From NCBI GenBank assembly GCA_028292405.1, contig JAQGMJ010000051.1, positions 1-58,892 of the forward strand: a stretch of DNA of 58,892 bases, in the 5' to 3' direction. Made by a program: the position numbers and the translations under genes. Positions within the stretch are counted from its first letter, which is position 1. Every line of letters begins with the position of its first letter. The DNA comes from Betaproteobacteria bacterium (GTDB lineage Bacteria > Pseudomonadota > Gammaproteobacteria > Burkholderiales > JAEUOS01). The notes under the pieces are model-generated. The model saw only the letters and a list, made by a program, of their open reading frames with translations, was not told the DNA's origin and searched no databases. Positions 18,426-26,965 of the stretch are shown in pieces.

Positions 18426-19262
18426 ATGCCCAACCTGTTTCGTTTTCTTTTGCTCTCACTGGCCCTGGCCTTCGCGGCGCCTGCTACCCACGCCGCCGAT
18501 GATCTGCTGGAGGCGGAGCAGGCCTTTCGCTTTTCCGCCCGGCTAAAGGACCCGAAGACCATCGAGGTCCATTACGACATCGCCAGCGGCTACTATATGT
18601 ACCGCGAAAACTTCCGCTTCGCCATCGACGGCGCGCAACTCGGCAAGCCCAGCCTGCCGCCGGGAAAAAAGAAGTTTGACGAAAATTTCAACAAGACCGT
18701 CGAGACTTATCGCAACTCGGTCATCATCCTGCTGCCCCTGCGCGGCGCCAAAGGCGCGGTCACCATCAAGGTCACCTCCCAGGGCTGTGCCGACATCGGC
18801 GTGTGCTACCCGCCGATCCAGCAAAGCGCCACCCTCGATGCGAAAAGCGCGCGCGCCCCGATCGACAACCTGGACATCCTGCCGGTCGCGCTGCATGCCG
18901 CGCACACCGCAGGCTTCACGCAAGTGGACTCGCTTGCGCAGCTCACCGCTGCCTTGCAGGGCGGCCGCGTCACCATGCTCGACTTCTATGCCGACTGGTG
19001 CGGCCCGTGCAAGCAGATGCAGCGCCTGACCTTCAGCGACGCCCGCGTCAAGCAAAAACTCGCCGACTTGGCCGCGCTGCAAGCCGACGTCACCCGCAAC
19101 AATGAAGACGACCGCGTCCTGCTCAAGCGCTTCAAGCTGGTCGGTCCGCCCGGCATCATTTTCTTCGACCGCAAGGGCAACGAGGTTCCGGCCCTGCGGG
19201 TGATCGGCTACCAGCCGCCGGAGAAATTTCTCCAGACCCTGGAAAAAGCCGCGCAGCTATAA
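18426..19262 (+). CDS. DsbD-like thiol:disulfide interchange protein lacking the membrane hub
   Basis: 278 residues from ATG at 18426, where a signal peptide starts (PNLFRFLLLSLALAFAAPA, cleavage near ATHA-ADD). Residues about 25-135 are a DsbD N-terminal domain with the redox pair C121/C127 (CADIGVCYPP). Residues about 165-278 are the C-terminal thioredoxin domain with C192-x-x-C195 (WCGPC) and a cis-Pro region VGPPGIIFF. The eight-helix membrane hub that normally joins them (full DsbD about 550-600 residues) is absent, replaced by a roughly 30-residue hydrophilic linker. Both active sites are intact, so this looks like a real two-domain periplasmic protein rather than debris, but it would need another partner to receive cytoplasmic electrons. 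An internal deletion of an ordinary dsbD is the alternative. Confidence 0.88.
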   Translation: MPNLFRFLLLSLALAFAAPATHAADDLLEAEQAFRFSARLKDPKTIEVHYDIASGYYMYRENFRFAIDGAQLGKPSLPPGKKKFDENFNKTVETYRNSVIILLPLRGAKGAVTIKVTSQGCADIGVCYPPIQQSATLDAKSARAPIDNLDILPVALHAAHTAGFTQVDSLAQLTAALQGGRVTMLDFYADWCGPCKQMQRLTFSDARVKQKLADLAALQADVTRNNEDDRVLLKRFKLVGPPGIIFFDRKGNEVPALRVIGYQPPEKFLQTLEKAAQL

Positions 19263-19865
19263 AGCGGCGAGTTCGCGCCCGATATTGCCTCGCGCCGCCG
19301 TTTCGCGCGCCGCAAAATCGTCCGAATGGAAAATGCGCGGCGCTGCCAGCATGCCGCGCAAAAACGCAGCCCGCCCCCGCGCGTATTGTTCTGGGCTCAC
19401 CACCTGAGGCACCCATTCGCGGCGAACGTCCCGCGCATAGCGTTGGTATACCTCGGCTGGCGCGGCGAGTATCGAAAGATCGATATCGATCAGCTTCTTG
19501 TCGTCGTCCGGCGCGTCCGCCGGCAGCGCGCCATGGCTGGCGGTGAGCAGGATCAGATGTTCGACACGCGCGATGCGCGCCGCATCGAAAATTGCATTTC
19601 CTTGCAGGCGCGCCGCCGCCAGCGCCGCGCTCCGGGCCTCGTTGTCCTTTGCGCCGACGACATAGACAGCGTCATGGAACAGCAGCGCGGCGTAGACCAC
19701 CGGCGCATCGTCGAAGGCCAGGCTGCCCGCTTCGCGCAAACAGGCTTCTATGTGCGTCCAGGTGTGATAGTGCCTGCCCGGGCTGGCGTAGGCCGCACGC
19801 GCGGCCTCGACCAGCGCCCCGCCAAGCGCGGCATGAACATCGGGAGGCAAGGCAATTTCAGGCAT
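19257..19865 (-). CDS. HD-domain metal-dependent phosphohydrolase-like protein
   Basis: 202 residues from ATG at 19865 (an in-frame ATG at 19880 is possible). The motif HYHTWTHIEACLREA followed by ALLFHDAVYVVGAKDNEARS marks the predicted HD superfamily hydrolase found in many bacteria, with His and Asp metal ligands. Substrate unknown. A TACAAT hexamer (minus strand, 19884-19879) lies so close that the leader would be only a few bases. The 3' end overlaps the DsbD-like gene by 6 bp in convergent orientation. Confidence 0.82.
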   Translation of the reverse strand: MPEIALPPDVHAALGGALVEAARAAYASPGRHYHTWTHIEACLREAGSLAFDDAPVVYAALLFHDAVYVVGAKDNEARSAALAAARLQGNAIFDAARIARVEHLILLTASHGALPADAPDDDKKLIDIDLSILAAPAEVYQRYARDVRREWVPQVVSPEQYARGRAAFLRGMLAAPRIFHSDDFAARETAARGNIGRELAAL

Positions 19866-19986
19866 GGCGATCCGGCGCATTGTACGTCCGTGCAGGGCTG
19901 ATGCGGCAAACCCGGATTTGCGGATTGACTATGCCGCCGATTTTTGAAACTCTCGCGGCTTGGCTGTCCAGCACACAAAGGCACGC

Positions 19987-20907
19987 ATGTCCCTGTTCCC
20001 ACCGCCCACGGTCATCCCCACCGAAGTTTTTTGCCGCATCCCCGACCGATACCGCAAGAAGGGCGTGACAACCCACTGGGTGGAAACGCATCGCGGCGGC
20101 GCACCCACCGAGTGCTATCTGGAAGGCCCCTCCTTCGACCGCGCCGGCAATCTCTACGTCACCGACATTCCCTTCGGCCGCATCTTTCGCATCTCGCCGC
20201 GAGGCGAGTGCGCGCTGGTGGCCGAATACGACGGAGAGCCCAACGGCCTGAAGATCCACAAGGACGGGCGCATCTTCATCACCGACCACGCCAACGGCAT
20301 CATGCAGCTCGACCCGGCCAGCGGCAAGGTGACAACGCATTTCGACCGCCGCAACATCGAGGGCTTCAAGGGCGTCAACGACCTGGTGTTCGCCGCAAGC
20401 GGCGACATGCATTTCACCGACCAAGGCGAGACCGGCATGCACGACCCCTCCGGCCGCGTCTACCGCCTCACCGCCGATGGCCGCCTGCAGACCGTGCTCG
20501 CCAACCTGCCCAGCCCGAACGGCCTGGTGTTCAACGCCGCCGAGACCATCCTGCACGTCGCCTGCACCCGCGCCAACGCGGTCTGGCGCCTGCCCATCTC
20601 CAAGGACGGCAGCACCAGCAAGGTCAACGTCGGCATCTATCTCTCCGGCGGCAGCGGGCCGGATGGCCTGGCGATGGACGAGGCCGGCGGCCTCACCGTT
20701 GCGCACAACGCCATGGGCGCCGTGTGGATGTTCGACAAAAAGGGCATCCCGCGCTACAAGTTCGAGTCCTGCCGCGGCGACCACACCACCAACATCGCCT
20801 ACGGCGGCCCCGGCAACAAGTTTCTCTATATCTGCGAAGCCGAAAGCGGCTGCGTGCTGCGCGCCGAGTCGCCGGTGGCCGGACGGCTCATGTACTCGCA
20901 CATGTAG
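19987..20907 (+). CDS. SMP-30/gluconolactonase-like beta-propeller protein
   Basis: 306 residues from ATG at 19987. Repeating propeller blades include CYLEGPSFDRAGNLYVTDIP, GEPNGLKIHKDGRIFITDH and GPDGLAMDEAGGLTVAHNAM, with the metal-site Asn/Asp of SMP-30 proteins. Members hydrolyse sugar or other lactones with a bound divalent metal. No signal peptide. It is convergent with the Bug receptor gene 7 bp away, so both may act on a carboxylate or lactone, but that link is only by position. Confidence 0.87.
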   Translation: MSLFPPPTVIPTEVFCRIPDRYRKKGVTTHWVETHRGGAPTECYLEGPSFDRAGNLYVTDIPFGRIFRISPRGECALVAEYDGEPNGLKIHKDGRIFITDHANGIMQLDPASGKVTTHFDRRNIEGFKGVNDLVFAASGDMHFTDQGETGMHDPSGRVYRLTADGRLQTVLANLPSPNGLVFNAAETILHVACTRANAVWRLPISKDGSTSKVNVGIYLSGGSGPDGLAMDEAGGLTVAHNAMGAVWMFDKKGIPRYKFESCRGDHTTNIAYGGPGNKFLYICEAESGCVLRAESPVAGRLMYSHM

Positions 20908-20914
20908 CGGGCTG

Positions 20915-21862
20915 CTACTGCGCCGCGCGGCGCATCACCTTGCCCGCGGTCTCCATTTCCTTGCGGATTACGGCGATGAATTCCTCCGGCGTGCTGCCGA
21001 TCGGCTCGACCCCGGCGGAGAGAAAATTCTGCCGCACGTCCGGGCGCTTCAGCGCCGCCACTACTTCCGCGTTCAGGCGCTTGACGATGGCCGGCGGCGT
21101 GCCGCCCGGGGCCAGCAGGCCGAAGTTGGCGGCAGTCTCGAAGCCCGGCACACCGGACTCGGCAATCGTCGGCACATCCGGCAGCAGCACGAAGCGTTGC
21201 GCGGTGGTCACCGCCAGCGCCCGCAAGCGGCCCGACTTGATGTGCTGCGTCGCCGCCGAAGCGGGCGCGAACATCATCTGCACCTGGCCGCCAAGCAGGC
21301 CGATCACGGCGGGGCCGCCGCCCTTGTAGGGCACCGGCACGATATCCACCCCCGTCATCTCCCGGAACAGCGCGCCGGAAAGATGCGGCGGCCCGCCCGG
21401 CGAGGCGATCGCGTAGTTAAGCACGCCGGGCTTGGCCTTGGCCAGAGCGATCAGCTCACGCACGTTCTTCGCTTCGAACTGCGGCAGTGCCACCAGCACG
21501 GCGGGCGAGCGGTCGGTGATGGTGATCGGCGCGAAATCCTTGATCGGGTCCCAGCTGATCTTCTGCGTGAATACCGAAAGCCAGTGCGCGCTGCCGTTCT
21601 GCACCAGGGTGTAGCCGTCCGGCGCCGAATGAAACGCCAGGTCGCCGGTCATGATGCTTGGATGATTTTCCACGTAGACCTGCTGGCCCAGCGGGCCGGA
21701 GATCGCCTGCGCGATCACCCGCGCACTGACGTCCGGCGCGCTGCCCGGTTCACCGGCAAGGATGCGGATCGGCCGCGTCGGGTAAGCCTGCGCCTGTGCG
21801 AGGTTGGCGCACAGCACCGCGCAGACGATGAAAAAAATGCGGTACAGCCTGGGCAAAAACAT
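20915..21862 (-). CDS. Bug/TctC family tripartite tricarboxylate transporter substrate-binding protein
   Basis: 315 residues from the internal ATG at 21862, which gives a clean signal peptide (FLPRLYRIFFIVCAVLCANL, cleavage after AQA). YPTRPIRILAGEPGSAPDVS and YKGGGPAVIGLLGGQVQMMF are family hallmarks. These periplasmic receptors are greatly expanded in Burkholderiales and relatives and bind small carboxylates. No TctA/TctB membrane subunits are adjacent, so it is an orphan receptor. Confidence 0.9.
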   Translation of the reverse strand: MFLPRLYRIFFIVCAVLCANLAQAQAYPTRPIRILAGEPGSAPDVSARVIAQAISGPLGQQVYVENHPSIMTGDLAFHSAPDGYTLVQNGSAHWLSVFTQKISWDPIKDFAPITITDRSPAVLVALPQFEAKNVRELIALAKAKPGVLNYAIASPGGPPHLSGALFREMTGVDIVPVPYKGGGPAVIGLLGGQVQMMFAPASAATQHIKSGRLRALAVTTAQRFVLLPDVPTIAESGVPGFETAANFGLLAPGGTPPAIVKRLNAEVVAALKRPDVRQNFLSAGVEPIGSTPEEFIAVIRKEMETAGKVMRRAAQ

Positions 21863-22043
21863 CGATGTCCCCTGTTTGTCATGCCGGCGCAAATCCGGCG
21901 CGTCGGCCCGCGTTGCAGTCGGTTGGCGGATTGATTCGCCCGATTAGCCGCAGCTTCGCAAAGCCGCCGAAATTATATGTCCGGACAGATTGTTTGTTCG
22001 TACAATGTTCGCCCCAGCCGCGCCAAAACCGTTAATTCATCTC

Positions 22044-23099
22044 ATGCAAAAACACACCGCCGTCATCGCCGGCGCCTCCGGCCTGATCGGCCGCCGCCTC
22101 GCCGAGCATCTCGAACAAACCGGGCAATGGAACGTAGTGCGCCTCTCCCGCACTGCGCGCGCCGTGCACACTGAGGGCAAACACTGGATCGGCGTCGAAC
22201 TTGCCGACGCGGTCGACTGTAAGGCCAAGCTTGGCGACCTGAAAAACATCAGCCACATCTTCTACGCCGCCCGCTCCGATCACCCCGAAGGCATGCCCGA
22301 GCCGGTCGAGCGCAACACCGAAATGCTTGCCAACCTGGTGGATGCGCTCGAACACAGCTCGCCGCTGCAACACGTACATGCCGTCCACGGCAGCAAATAC
22401 TATGGTCACATGCAGGGGCCGGTGCCGGTGCCCATCACCGAAGAGGCGCCGCGCGGCAAGCTCGACAACTACTACTTCCACCAGGAAGATTTCCTGAAGC
22501 GTCGCGCCGCAGGTGCGCGCTGGACCTGGTCCACCACCCGCCCGCACTGCTTTTGCGACCCCGCTATCGACACGCCGCGCTCCATCGGCCTGGTGATCGC
22601 CTGCTACGCCGCCGTGCAGCGCGAACTCGGGCTGCCGCTGGACTTCCCCGGCACCGGAAAGGCTTTCACCGTGCGCACCCAGTTCACCGATCTGCGCCTG
22701 CTCGCACGTGCTCTTGCCTGGATGGCGGGTGAACCGCGCTGTGCCAACCAGGCCTTCAACGTCGTCAATGGCGACACGCCCACCTGGCAACAGCTCTGGG
22801 CCGGCTACGCCGACTACTTCGGCGTCAAGCCCGGCGGCCCGCGCGAATTCAGCCTGGCCCAATATCTGGCGGACAAGGAAGGTCTGTGGGCCGAGATGGC
22901 GCGCAAGCACAATCTCCGGCAAACCCGGCTGCACGAACTCACGCTGCCCGCCTACGGCGACTACCAGTTCCGCCCGCAGTGGGAAGTTGTGTCATCGATG
23001 GCCAAGGCGCGCGGGTTGGGCTTTACCGAGGCCGTGGATTCGGCGCGCATGTTCGTGGAACAGTTCGACAACTATCGGGCACAGGGAATCATCGCGTAA
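22044..23099 (+). CDS. PRISE-type SDR oxidoreductase (progesterone 5-beta-reductase/iridoid synthase-like)
   Basis: 351 residues. Rossmann dinucleotide site AVIAGASGLIGRRLAEHLE, the catalytic-region VHAVHGSKYYGHMQGPVPVP and LDNYYFHQEDFLKRR match the PRISE subfamily of atypical short-chain dehydrogenases, which reduce enone double bonds with NADPH. In bacteria the physiological substrate is usually unknown. It is divergent from the Bug gene; the 181-bp spacer contains TGTCCGGACA and a TACAAT hexamer at 22001-22006. Confidence 0.87.
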   Translation: MQKHTAVIAGASGLIGRRLAEHLEQTGQWNVVRLSRTARAVHTEGKHWIGVELADAVDCKAKLGDLKNISHIFYAARSDHPEGMPEPVERNTEMLANLVDALEHSSPLQHVHAVHGSKYYGHMQGPVPVPITEEAPRGKLDNYYFHQEDFLKRRAAGARWTWSTTRPHCFCDPAIDTPRSIGLVIACYAAVQRELGLPLDFPGTGKAFTVRTQFTDLRLLARALAWMAGEPRCANQAFNVVNGDTPTWQQLWAGYADYFGVKPGGPREFSLAQYLADKEGLWAEMARKHNLRQTRLHELTLPAYGDYQFRPQWEVVSSMAKARGLGFTEAVDSARMFVEQFDNYRAQGIIA

Positions 23100-23136
23100 G
23101 CACGTGGCGTCGGCGAATGGCGCAAAATGCCGCCCC

Positions 23137-23616
23137 ATGACCCATCCGCTTTACGTGCGTGCCGCCCTGCTGGCCGTGCTGCTGCTCCAGGCGGGCATGG
23201 TCGCAGCCGACCCGGCGAGCAGCGCGGTTCCCGGCGCCGCCGCCAATCCGCCCGCCGTTGATCTTGCCGGCGCCGCCGCGCAGGCCCTGATCGGTTTCTG
23301 GAAGGTCGACGCGCGCAGCCGCGTCGGCCGCAGCGCCGGCCAGCTGGAATACCGCGCCGACGGCAGCTGGGAGCTGTCTCTCTACACCGATGCGGCCTGC
23401 AAGTTACGCAAGACCCACGCCTGGGGCACCTGGGAAGTGATCGACCAGCGCCTGGTTACCCGCATCGTCGAAAGCGACGCCGACGTCGGTGGCCTGCACC
23501 CGGGCCTGCGTCTGGTGGACGACATCGTGCGCGTCAACGAGCGCGAACTGGTGCTGCGCTTTCAGGGGCGACTGGTCTACCGCTCGCGCGGCCAGGAATG
23601 CCCCGGGCGCAAGTAG
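23137..23616 (+). CDS. Secreted hypothetical protein
   Basis: 159 residues with an N-terminal signal peptide (LYVRAALLAVLLLQAGMVAA). After a low-complexity Ala/Pro linker the mature part has LIGFWKVDARSR, a beta-rich pattern and two Cys. It resembles small lipocalin-like or copy-number-variable secreted proteins but I do not recognise a family. The gene is 37 bp after the SDR stop and may be cotranscribed with it. Confidence 0.7.
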   Translation: MTHPLYVRAALLAVLLLQAGMVAADPASSAVPGAAANPPAVDLAGAAAQALIGFWKVDARSRVGRSAGQLEYRADGSWELSLYTDAACKLRKTHAWGTWEVIDQRLVTRIVESDADVGGLHPGLRLVDDIVRVNERELVLRFQGRLVYRSRGQECPGRK

Positions 23617-23700
23617 CGCATCAGGCGCTGACGCTTTTGGGCGGCTTTGGCGCGGGCTAGAATGCCATTCGCCCCTTCATCATCACGCGAGAACAGCGCA

Positions 23701-24045
23701 ATGATCAAAAGCATCTCCCTGCTCACCCGCCGCGCCGAAATCAGCCATGAGGAATTCCTGCGCCACTGGCATGAAGAGCATGCCGCGCTATCCCACGCGG
23801 TGCCCGGCCTGCGCCGCTATGTGCAGAACGTGATTGTCCAGGAGCCTTCGCGTCCCGACGTGCCGGACCATGAAATTGCCGTCGACGGCATCGCCGAGCT
23901 CTGGTATGACGACCTGGCGTCCTGGAAAGCGGCCTACGCCTCGCCGCAGGGTAAGGCCTTGACCACCGACGGCGCCACCTTCATCGGCCGCATCAAGACC
24001 TTCCTGGTCGAAGAAAAGCTGGTGTTTCCGCCTGGCGGCGAATAG
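23701..24045 (+). CDS. EthD domain-containing protein
   Basis: 114 residues from ATG at 23701. IKSISLLTRRAEISHEEFLR and HWHEEHAALSHAVPGLRRYV are the EthD/dimeric alpha-beta barrel pattern. Members include the accessory protein of ethyl tert-butyl ether degradation and many small proteins near oxidoreductases. It stands downstream of the SDR and the secreted protein. A TAGAAT hexamer lies at 23658-23663, so it may have its own promoter. Confidence 0.85.
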   Translation: MIKSISLLTRRAEISHEEFLRHWHEEHAALSHAVPGLRRYVQNVIVQEPSRPDVPDHEIAVDGIAELWYDDLASWKAAYASPQGKALTTDGATFIGRIKTFLVEEKLVFPPGGE

Positions 24046-24247
24046 GCCGCACGGACTTGTAGCGGGACGGGTCTTCCCGGTTTGCAGTACCGGTTCGCGG
24101 TGGATGCTAGGGAAATCTACGTAGTGTCAACGTTGCCGACTTGGGCTATTTCGCGCCCGTCGGTTTGCTGATTCTTTTTCCCGGCGTTCCACGCCCGCGG
24201 CCCAATATGCGGCCGCGTACCCCGCTACCAAATCCGGAGGACATTCC

Positions 24248-24487
24248 ATGAAAAAACTTTTCGCAGCCCTGATTCTTTCCCTCTTCGCCACGTCCGCTGT
24301 CTATGCGGCCGATGAAATGTCGAAGGACGGCATGGCCAGAGACGGCATGGCCAGAGACGGCATGGCAAAGGACGGCATGGCCAAGAAGACGCCGAAAAAG
24401 AAGGCCATGAAGAGCGACAAGATGATGAAGGACGACGGCATGAAGAAGGACGACATGATGAAAAAAGACGACAAGATGGGCAAGTAA
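24248..24487 (+). CDS. Pentapeptide MXKDX repeat protein
   Basis: 79 residues with a signal peptide (KKLFAALILSLFATSAVYA) followed by an unusual mature part of about 58 residues made of short repeats such as DGMAR, DGMAK, DDGMK and DDMMK. At the DNA level this is a 15-bp tandem repeat. The highly charged, Met-rich sequence is the MXKDX family of small exported proteins, mostly proteobacterial and of unknown role; metal binding has been suggested by composition only. It has a strong GGAGGA site. The 200-bp gap upstream shows no clear gene. Confidence 0.85.
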   Translation: MKKLFAALILSLFATSAVYAADEMSKDGMARDGMARDGMAKDGMAKKTPKKKAMKSDKMMKDDGMKKDDMMKKDDKMGK

Positions 24488-24536
24488 GCGCCGTCGGGCA
24501 TGCCGGTGTTCGCGCGGCCTGCCCGACGGCGGTAGC

Positions 24537-24758
24537 TCAGGCTGCCTTCTTCTCCCACTCGTCCCGCGCGTAGTCGTAATGCCAGGTGATGTGCGGCTTG
24601 ACGGTGTAATCGATGATATGTGTATCCGGCTTGTGCGCGGCGTCCATGAAGTGCGCGGAAGCGGCGGTGGCCTCGTCGAAGGTGGAATAGTTGCCCTTGT
24701 TCTTTTCCTCGACCGTGAGGATGAATCCTTCTTTCAGGTTCTCCAGCAATGAGTCCAT
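24537..24758 (-). CDS. Small hypothetical protein
   Basis: 73 residues, soluble and acidic-basic mixed, starting MDSLLENLKEGFILTVEEKN and ending YDYARDEWEKKAA. No signal peptide or membrane span, no family recognised. A weak AAAGAGA site precedes the ATG. The ORF is convergent with the MXKDX gene, 49 bp away. The length and codon use look gene-like, but it remains the least certain small protein here. Confidence 0.6.
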   Translation of the reverse strand: MDSLLENLKEGFILTVEEKNKGNYSTFDEATAASAHFMDAAHKPDTHIIDYTVKPHITWHYDYARDEWEKKAA

Positions 24759-24995
24759 GATTTGTCTCTTTCATTGTGTGCTGCGTGCGATTCCCGGCGA
24801 AGAATTCGCCTTTGCCGAATCGGCCGTGCGGATTTGACATTCTCCCGAAGCCCAAGCGTGCGCCCGCGTCTCTGTTATACACGCGACGGGGGATTCATGT
24901 GGCGCGCCTGCGCGTCGCCGCCCGCGAGCCAATGCGGAATGCTTGCCTATGGCCGGCACGGCGCACGAAGCAGGCGGGCCGTGCCAGGCGCCTGC

Positions 24996-25583
24996 CTAGT
25001 GCGCGCCGCCATCGCGCGCATGCGCAATGGCGATGGACTTTTCCATGATGTAGTCGGTAAACGCGATGGCCATCGCCGAGAGTAAAAAGGCGACGTGGAT
25101 CAGGGTCTGCGCGATCAGGGTCTTTTCGTCGTATTGCTGCGCATTGATGAAGGTCTTGAGCAGGTGAATCGACGAGATGCCGATGATCGCCGTCGCCAGC
25201 TTGACCTTCAGCACGCTGGCGTTGACGTGCGATAGCCACTCCGGCTGGTCCGGGTGGTTTTCCAGGTCCATGCGCGAGACGAAGGTTTCATAGCCGCCGA
25301 CGATCACCATGATCAGCAGGTTGGAGATCATCACCACGTCGATCAGGCCCAGCACCACCAGCATCAGCGCGGTTTCGTTGAGCTTGCGGCCGGGCAGGGC
25401 GGCGACCATGGGGCCGGCGCCGAACGCCGCCTCGATCAGGTGCACCAGCTCGATCCAGAAGAACACCACGTACACCGCCTGCGCGACGATCAGTCCAAGG
25501 TACAGCGGAAACTGCAGCCAGCGGCTGGCGAACATGAAACGCGGGATCGGGCGCATTACGCTGGCGGATTTTTGGATGTTCAT
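24996..25583 (-). CDS. YqhA/UPF0114 family membrane protein
   Basis: 195 residues from the ATG at 25583 (longer upstream starts lack family sequence). Membrane spans are near residues 20-42, 67-92, 130-150 and 162-180, with the conserved IVGGYETFVSRMDLENHPDQ and LKVKLATAIIGISSIHLLKT. The family is of unknown function in the inner membrane. A 237-bp stretch without a gene separates it from the small ORF at 24537. Confidence 0.87.
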   Translation of the reverse strand: MNIQKSASVMRPIPRFMFASRWLQFPLYLGLIVAQAVYVVFFWIELVHLIEAAFGAGPMVAALPGRKLNETALMLVVLGLIDVVMISNLLIMVIVGGYETFVSRMDLENHPDQPEWLSHVNASVLKVKLATAIIGISSIHLLKTFINAQQYDEKTLIAQTLIHVAFLLSAMAIAFTDYIMEKSIAIAHARDGGAH

Positions 25584-25684
25584 GGGAGACGGTAGATAGT
25601 TGTTTGCGCCGATCTTACAGGGGCGCATCCGACTAAAATATGCGGGCCGCAACCTAGGTGTTTCCACCAGGCGCGCACAAGCAA

Positions 25685-25714
25685 ACGCCCCGAAGAAGTC
25701 CTCCTTCGGGGCGT
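25685..25714 (-). terminator. Intrinsic terminator after the transglutaminase gene
   Basis: ACGCCCCGAAG (25685-25695) and CTTCGGGGCGT (25704-25714) are a perfect 11-bp stem with an 8-base loop. On the minus strand it is followed by TTGCTTGT, a modest T-rich tract, and lies 36 bp past the transglutaminase stop. Confidence 0.75.
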
Positions 25715-25749
25715 CTACCCTCTTGAACTGCCGTGCCGCTGGCCAGCTT

Positions 25750-26871
25750 CTAGGCGGCGATCTCGCGCCCGGTCATGCTGTACTTGAAGTTGTCCGGGTC
25801 CAGGCTGTCCAGACGCCCCTCGCGGTTTTCCGCTTGCGGGTACATGAAAAAGCCGATCTTCGGACCAGCGCTGCCGGGCAAGGCAATGTCGCCCGCACTG
25901 TTGAAGGCCAGCCAGTTCATTTCCCAGGCGCCGAATAGCTTGGGGCGCACGGCCTGCACCAGCGGGTCGTTGACGGTGGTGGGCTGGGGCTTTTCCTCCA
26001 GCACCACCTTGCGCACGTCGGCGGGGTCGACCGGCACCCAGCCGTGGGCCTGCAAATAGACTTCGGCGCGGCAATGCTGGGCGCGGGTGATGGCAGGGGT
26101 GCCGGCGCCCAGGCTGCGGTAGCCGAATTGCGACTTGATCACGCGCACGCCGTAAAGGTCGCGCGCCGGAATACCGACCGAGCGGCACAGGCCGACGAAC
26201 AGGGCGTTGAGGTCGGCGCACTTGCCGCCGAGGTTGCCGCTTTCCAGCAGCGCCTTGACGTCGCCGATGCCGCAGCCGCGCGTCTTCGGGTCGCGGAAGG
26301 TGTTGTCGACGATCCATTCATAGACGGCGCGCGACTTGGCTTCATCACCCTTGGCATTTTTCGTGATCGACAGCGCGGTCTTGCGCACGATGCCGTCGGT
26401 GGGGATCAGGTCGGTCGGCTGCAGGTAAAACTTCAGCGTGTCCGAATCTTCCTTGAAGCTCGTGCGCTGGGCGAAATTGGTGGCGCGGTCGCGGGTGCGC
26501 ACGCGGCTCACCAGCTCGACCACCGGGTTGCGGTTGTTCTCGCTGAACTCGGCGTAAAGCATGGTGGCGCCGTATTTGCCGTCCGACATCAGGCGCGCCA
26601 CGTCGGCGCCGCCGCTCCAGCGGTTGTCCAGCAGTTGCTGGTAGTCGGTCGCGATCGAGGGCACCGGCAACCACACCTTGGTGGTGCCGGTGGGTAGCAG
26701 CACCTCGTAGCGCGTGGTAATTTCCAGTGTGCGCCAGGGGCCGGGCTGCGGGTTGAAGACGATTTCGGCGCCGGCACCGCGCGGCAAGCCGGCCAGCGGC
26801 AGGCCGACCGCGGCCGGCGCGGCCAAAGCGGCGCCTGCGCGCAGGAAATGACGGCGGGAATAGTGGGGCAT
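25750..26871 (-). CDS. Tat-exported transglutaminase-like protein
   Basis: 373 residues from ATG at 26871, giving a twin-arginine signal (YSRRHFLRAGAALAAPAAVG). The transglutaminase core has catalytic Cys in GGKCADLNALFVGLCRSVGI, His in AQHCRAEVYLQAHGWVPVDP and Asp in DPADVRK. Such bacterial proteins act as proteases or amidases on the periplasmic side. It is the last of a leftward run (hemB, corA, tlpA-like) with 94 bp after the previous gene. Confidence 0.88.
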   Translation of the reverse strand: MPHYSRRHFLRAGAALAAPAAVGLPLAGLPRGAGAEIVFNPQPGPWRTLEITTRYEVLLPTGTTKVWLPVPSIATDYQQLLDNRWSGGADVARLMSDGKYGATMLYAEFSENNRNPVVELVSRVRTRDRATNFAQRTSFKEDSDTLKFYLQPTDLIPTDGIVRKTALSITKNAKGDEAKSRAVYEWIVDNTFRDPKTRGCGIGDVKALLESGNLGGKCADLNALFVGLCRSVGIPARDLYGVRVIKSQFGYRSLGAGTPAITRAQHCRAEVYLQAHGWVPVDPADVRKVVLEEKPQPTTVNDPLVQAVRPKLFGAWEMNWLAFNSAGDIALPGSAGPKIGFFMYPQAENREGRLDSLDPDNFKYSMTGREIAA

Positions 26872-26965
26872 GCAAACTCCGGAAAGCGGATCGGACAACT
26901 GAGCCGAAAATGATAACAGTTGCGGAGCGCCAGCGTGCGCCCAACCTACGCGAAGTAACCGATTT

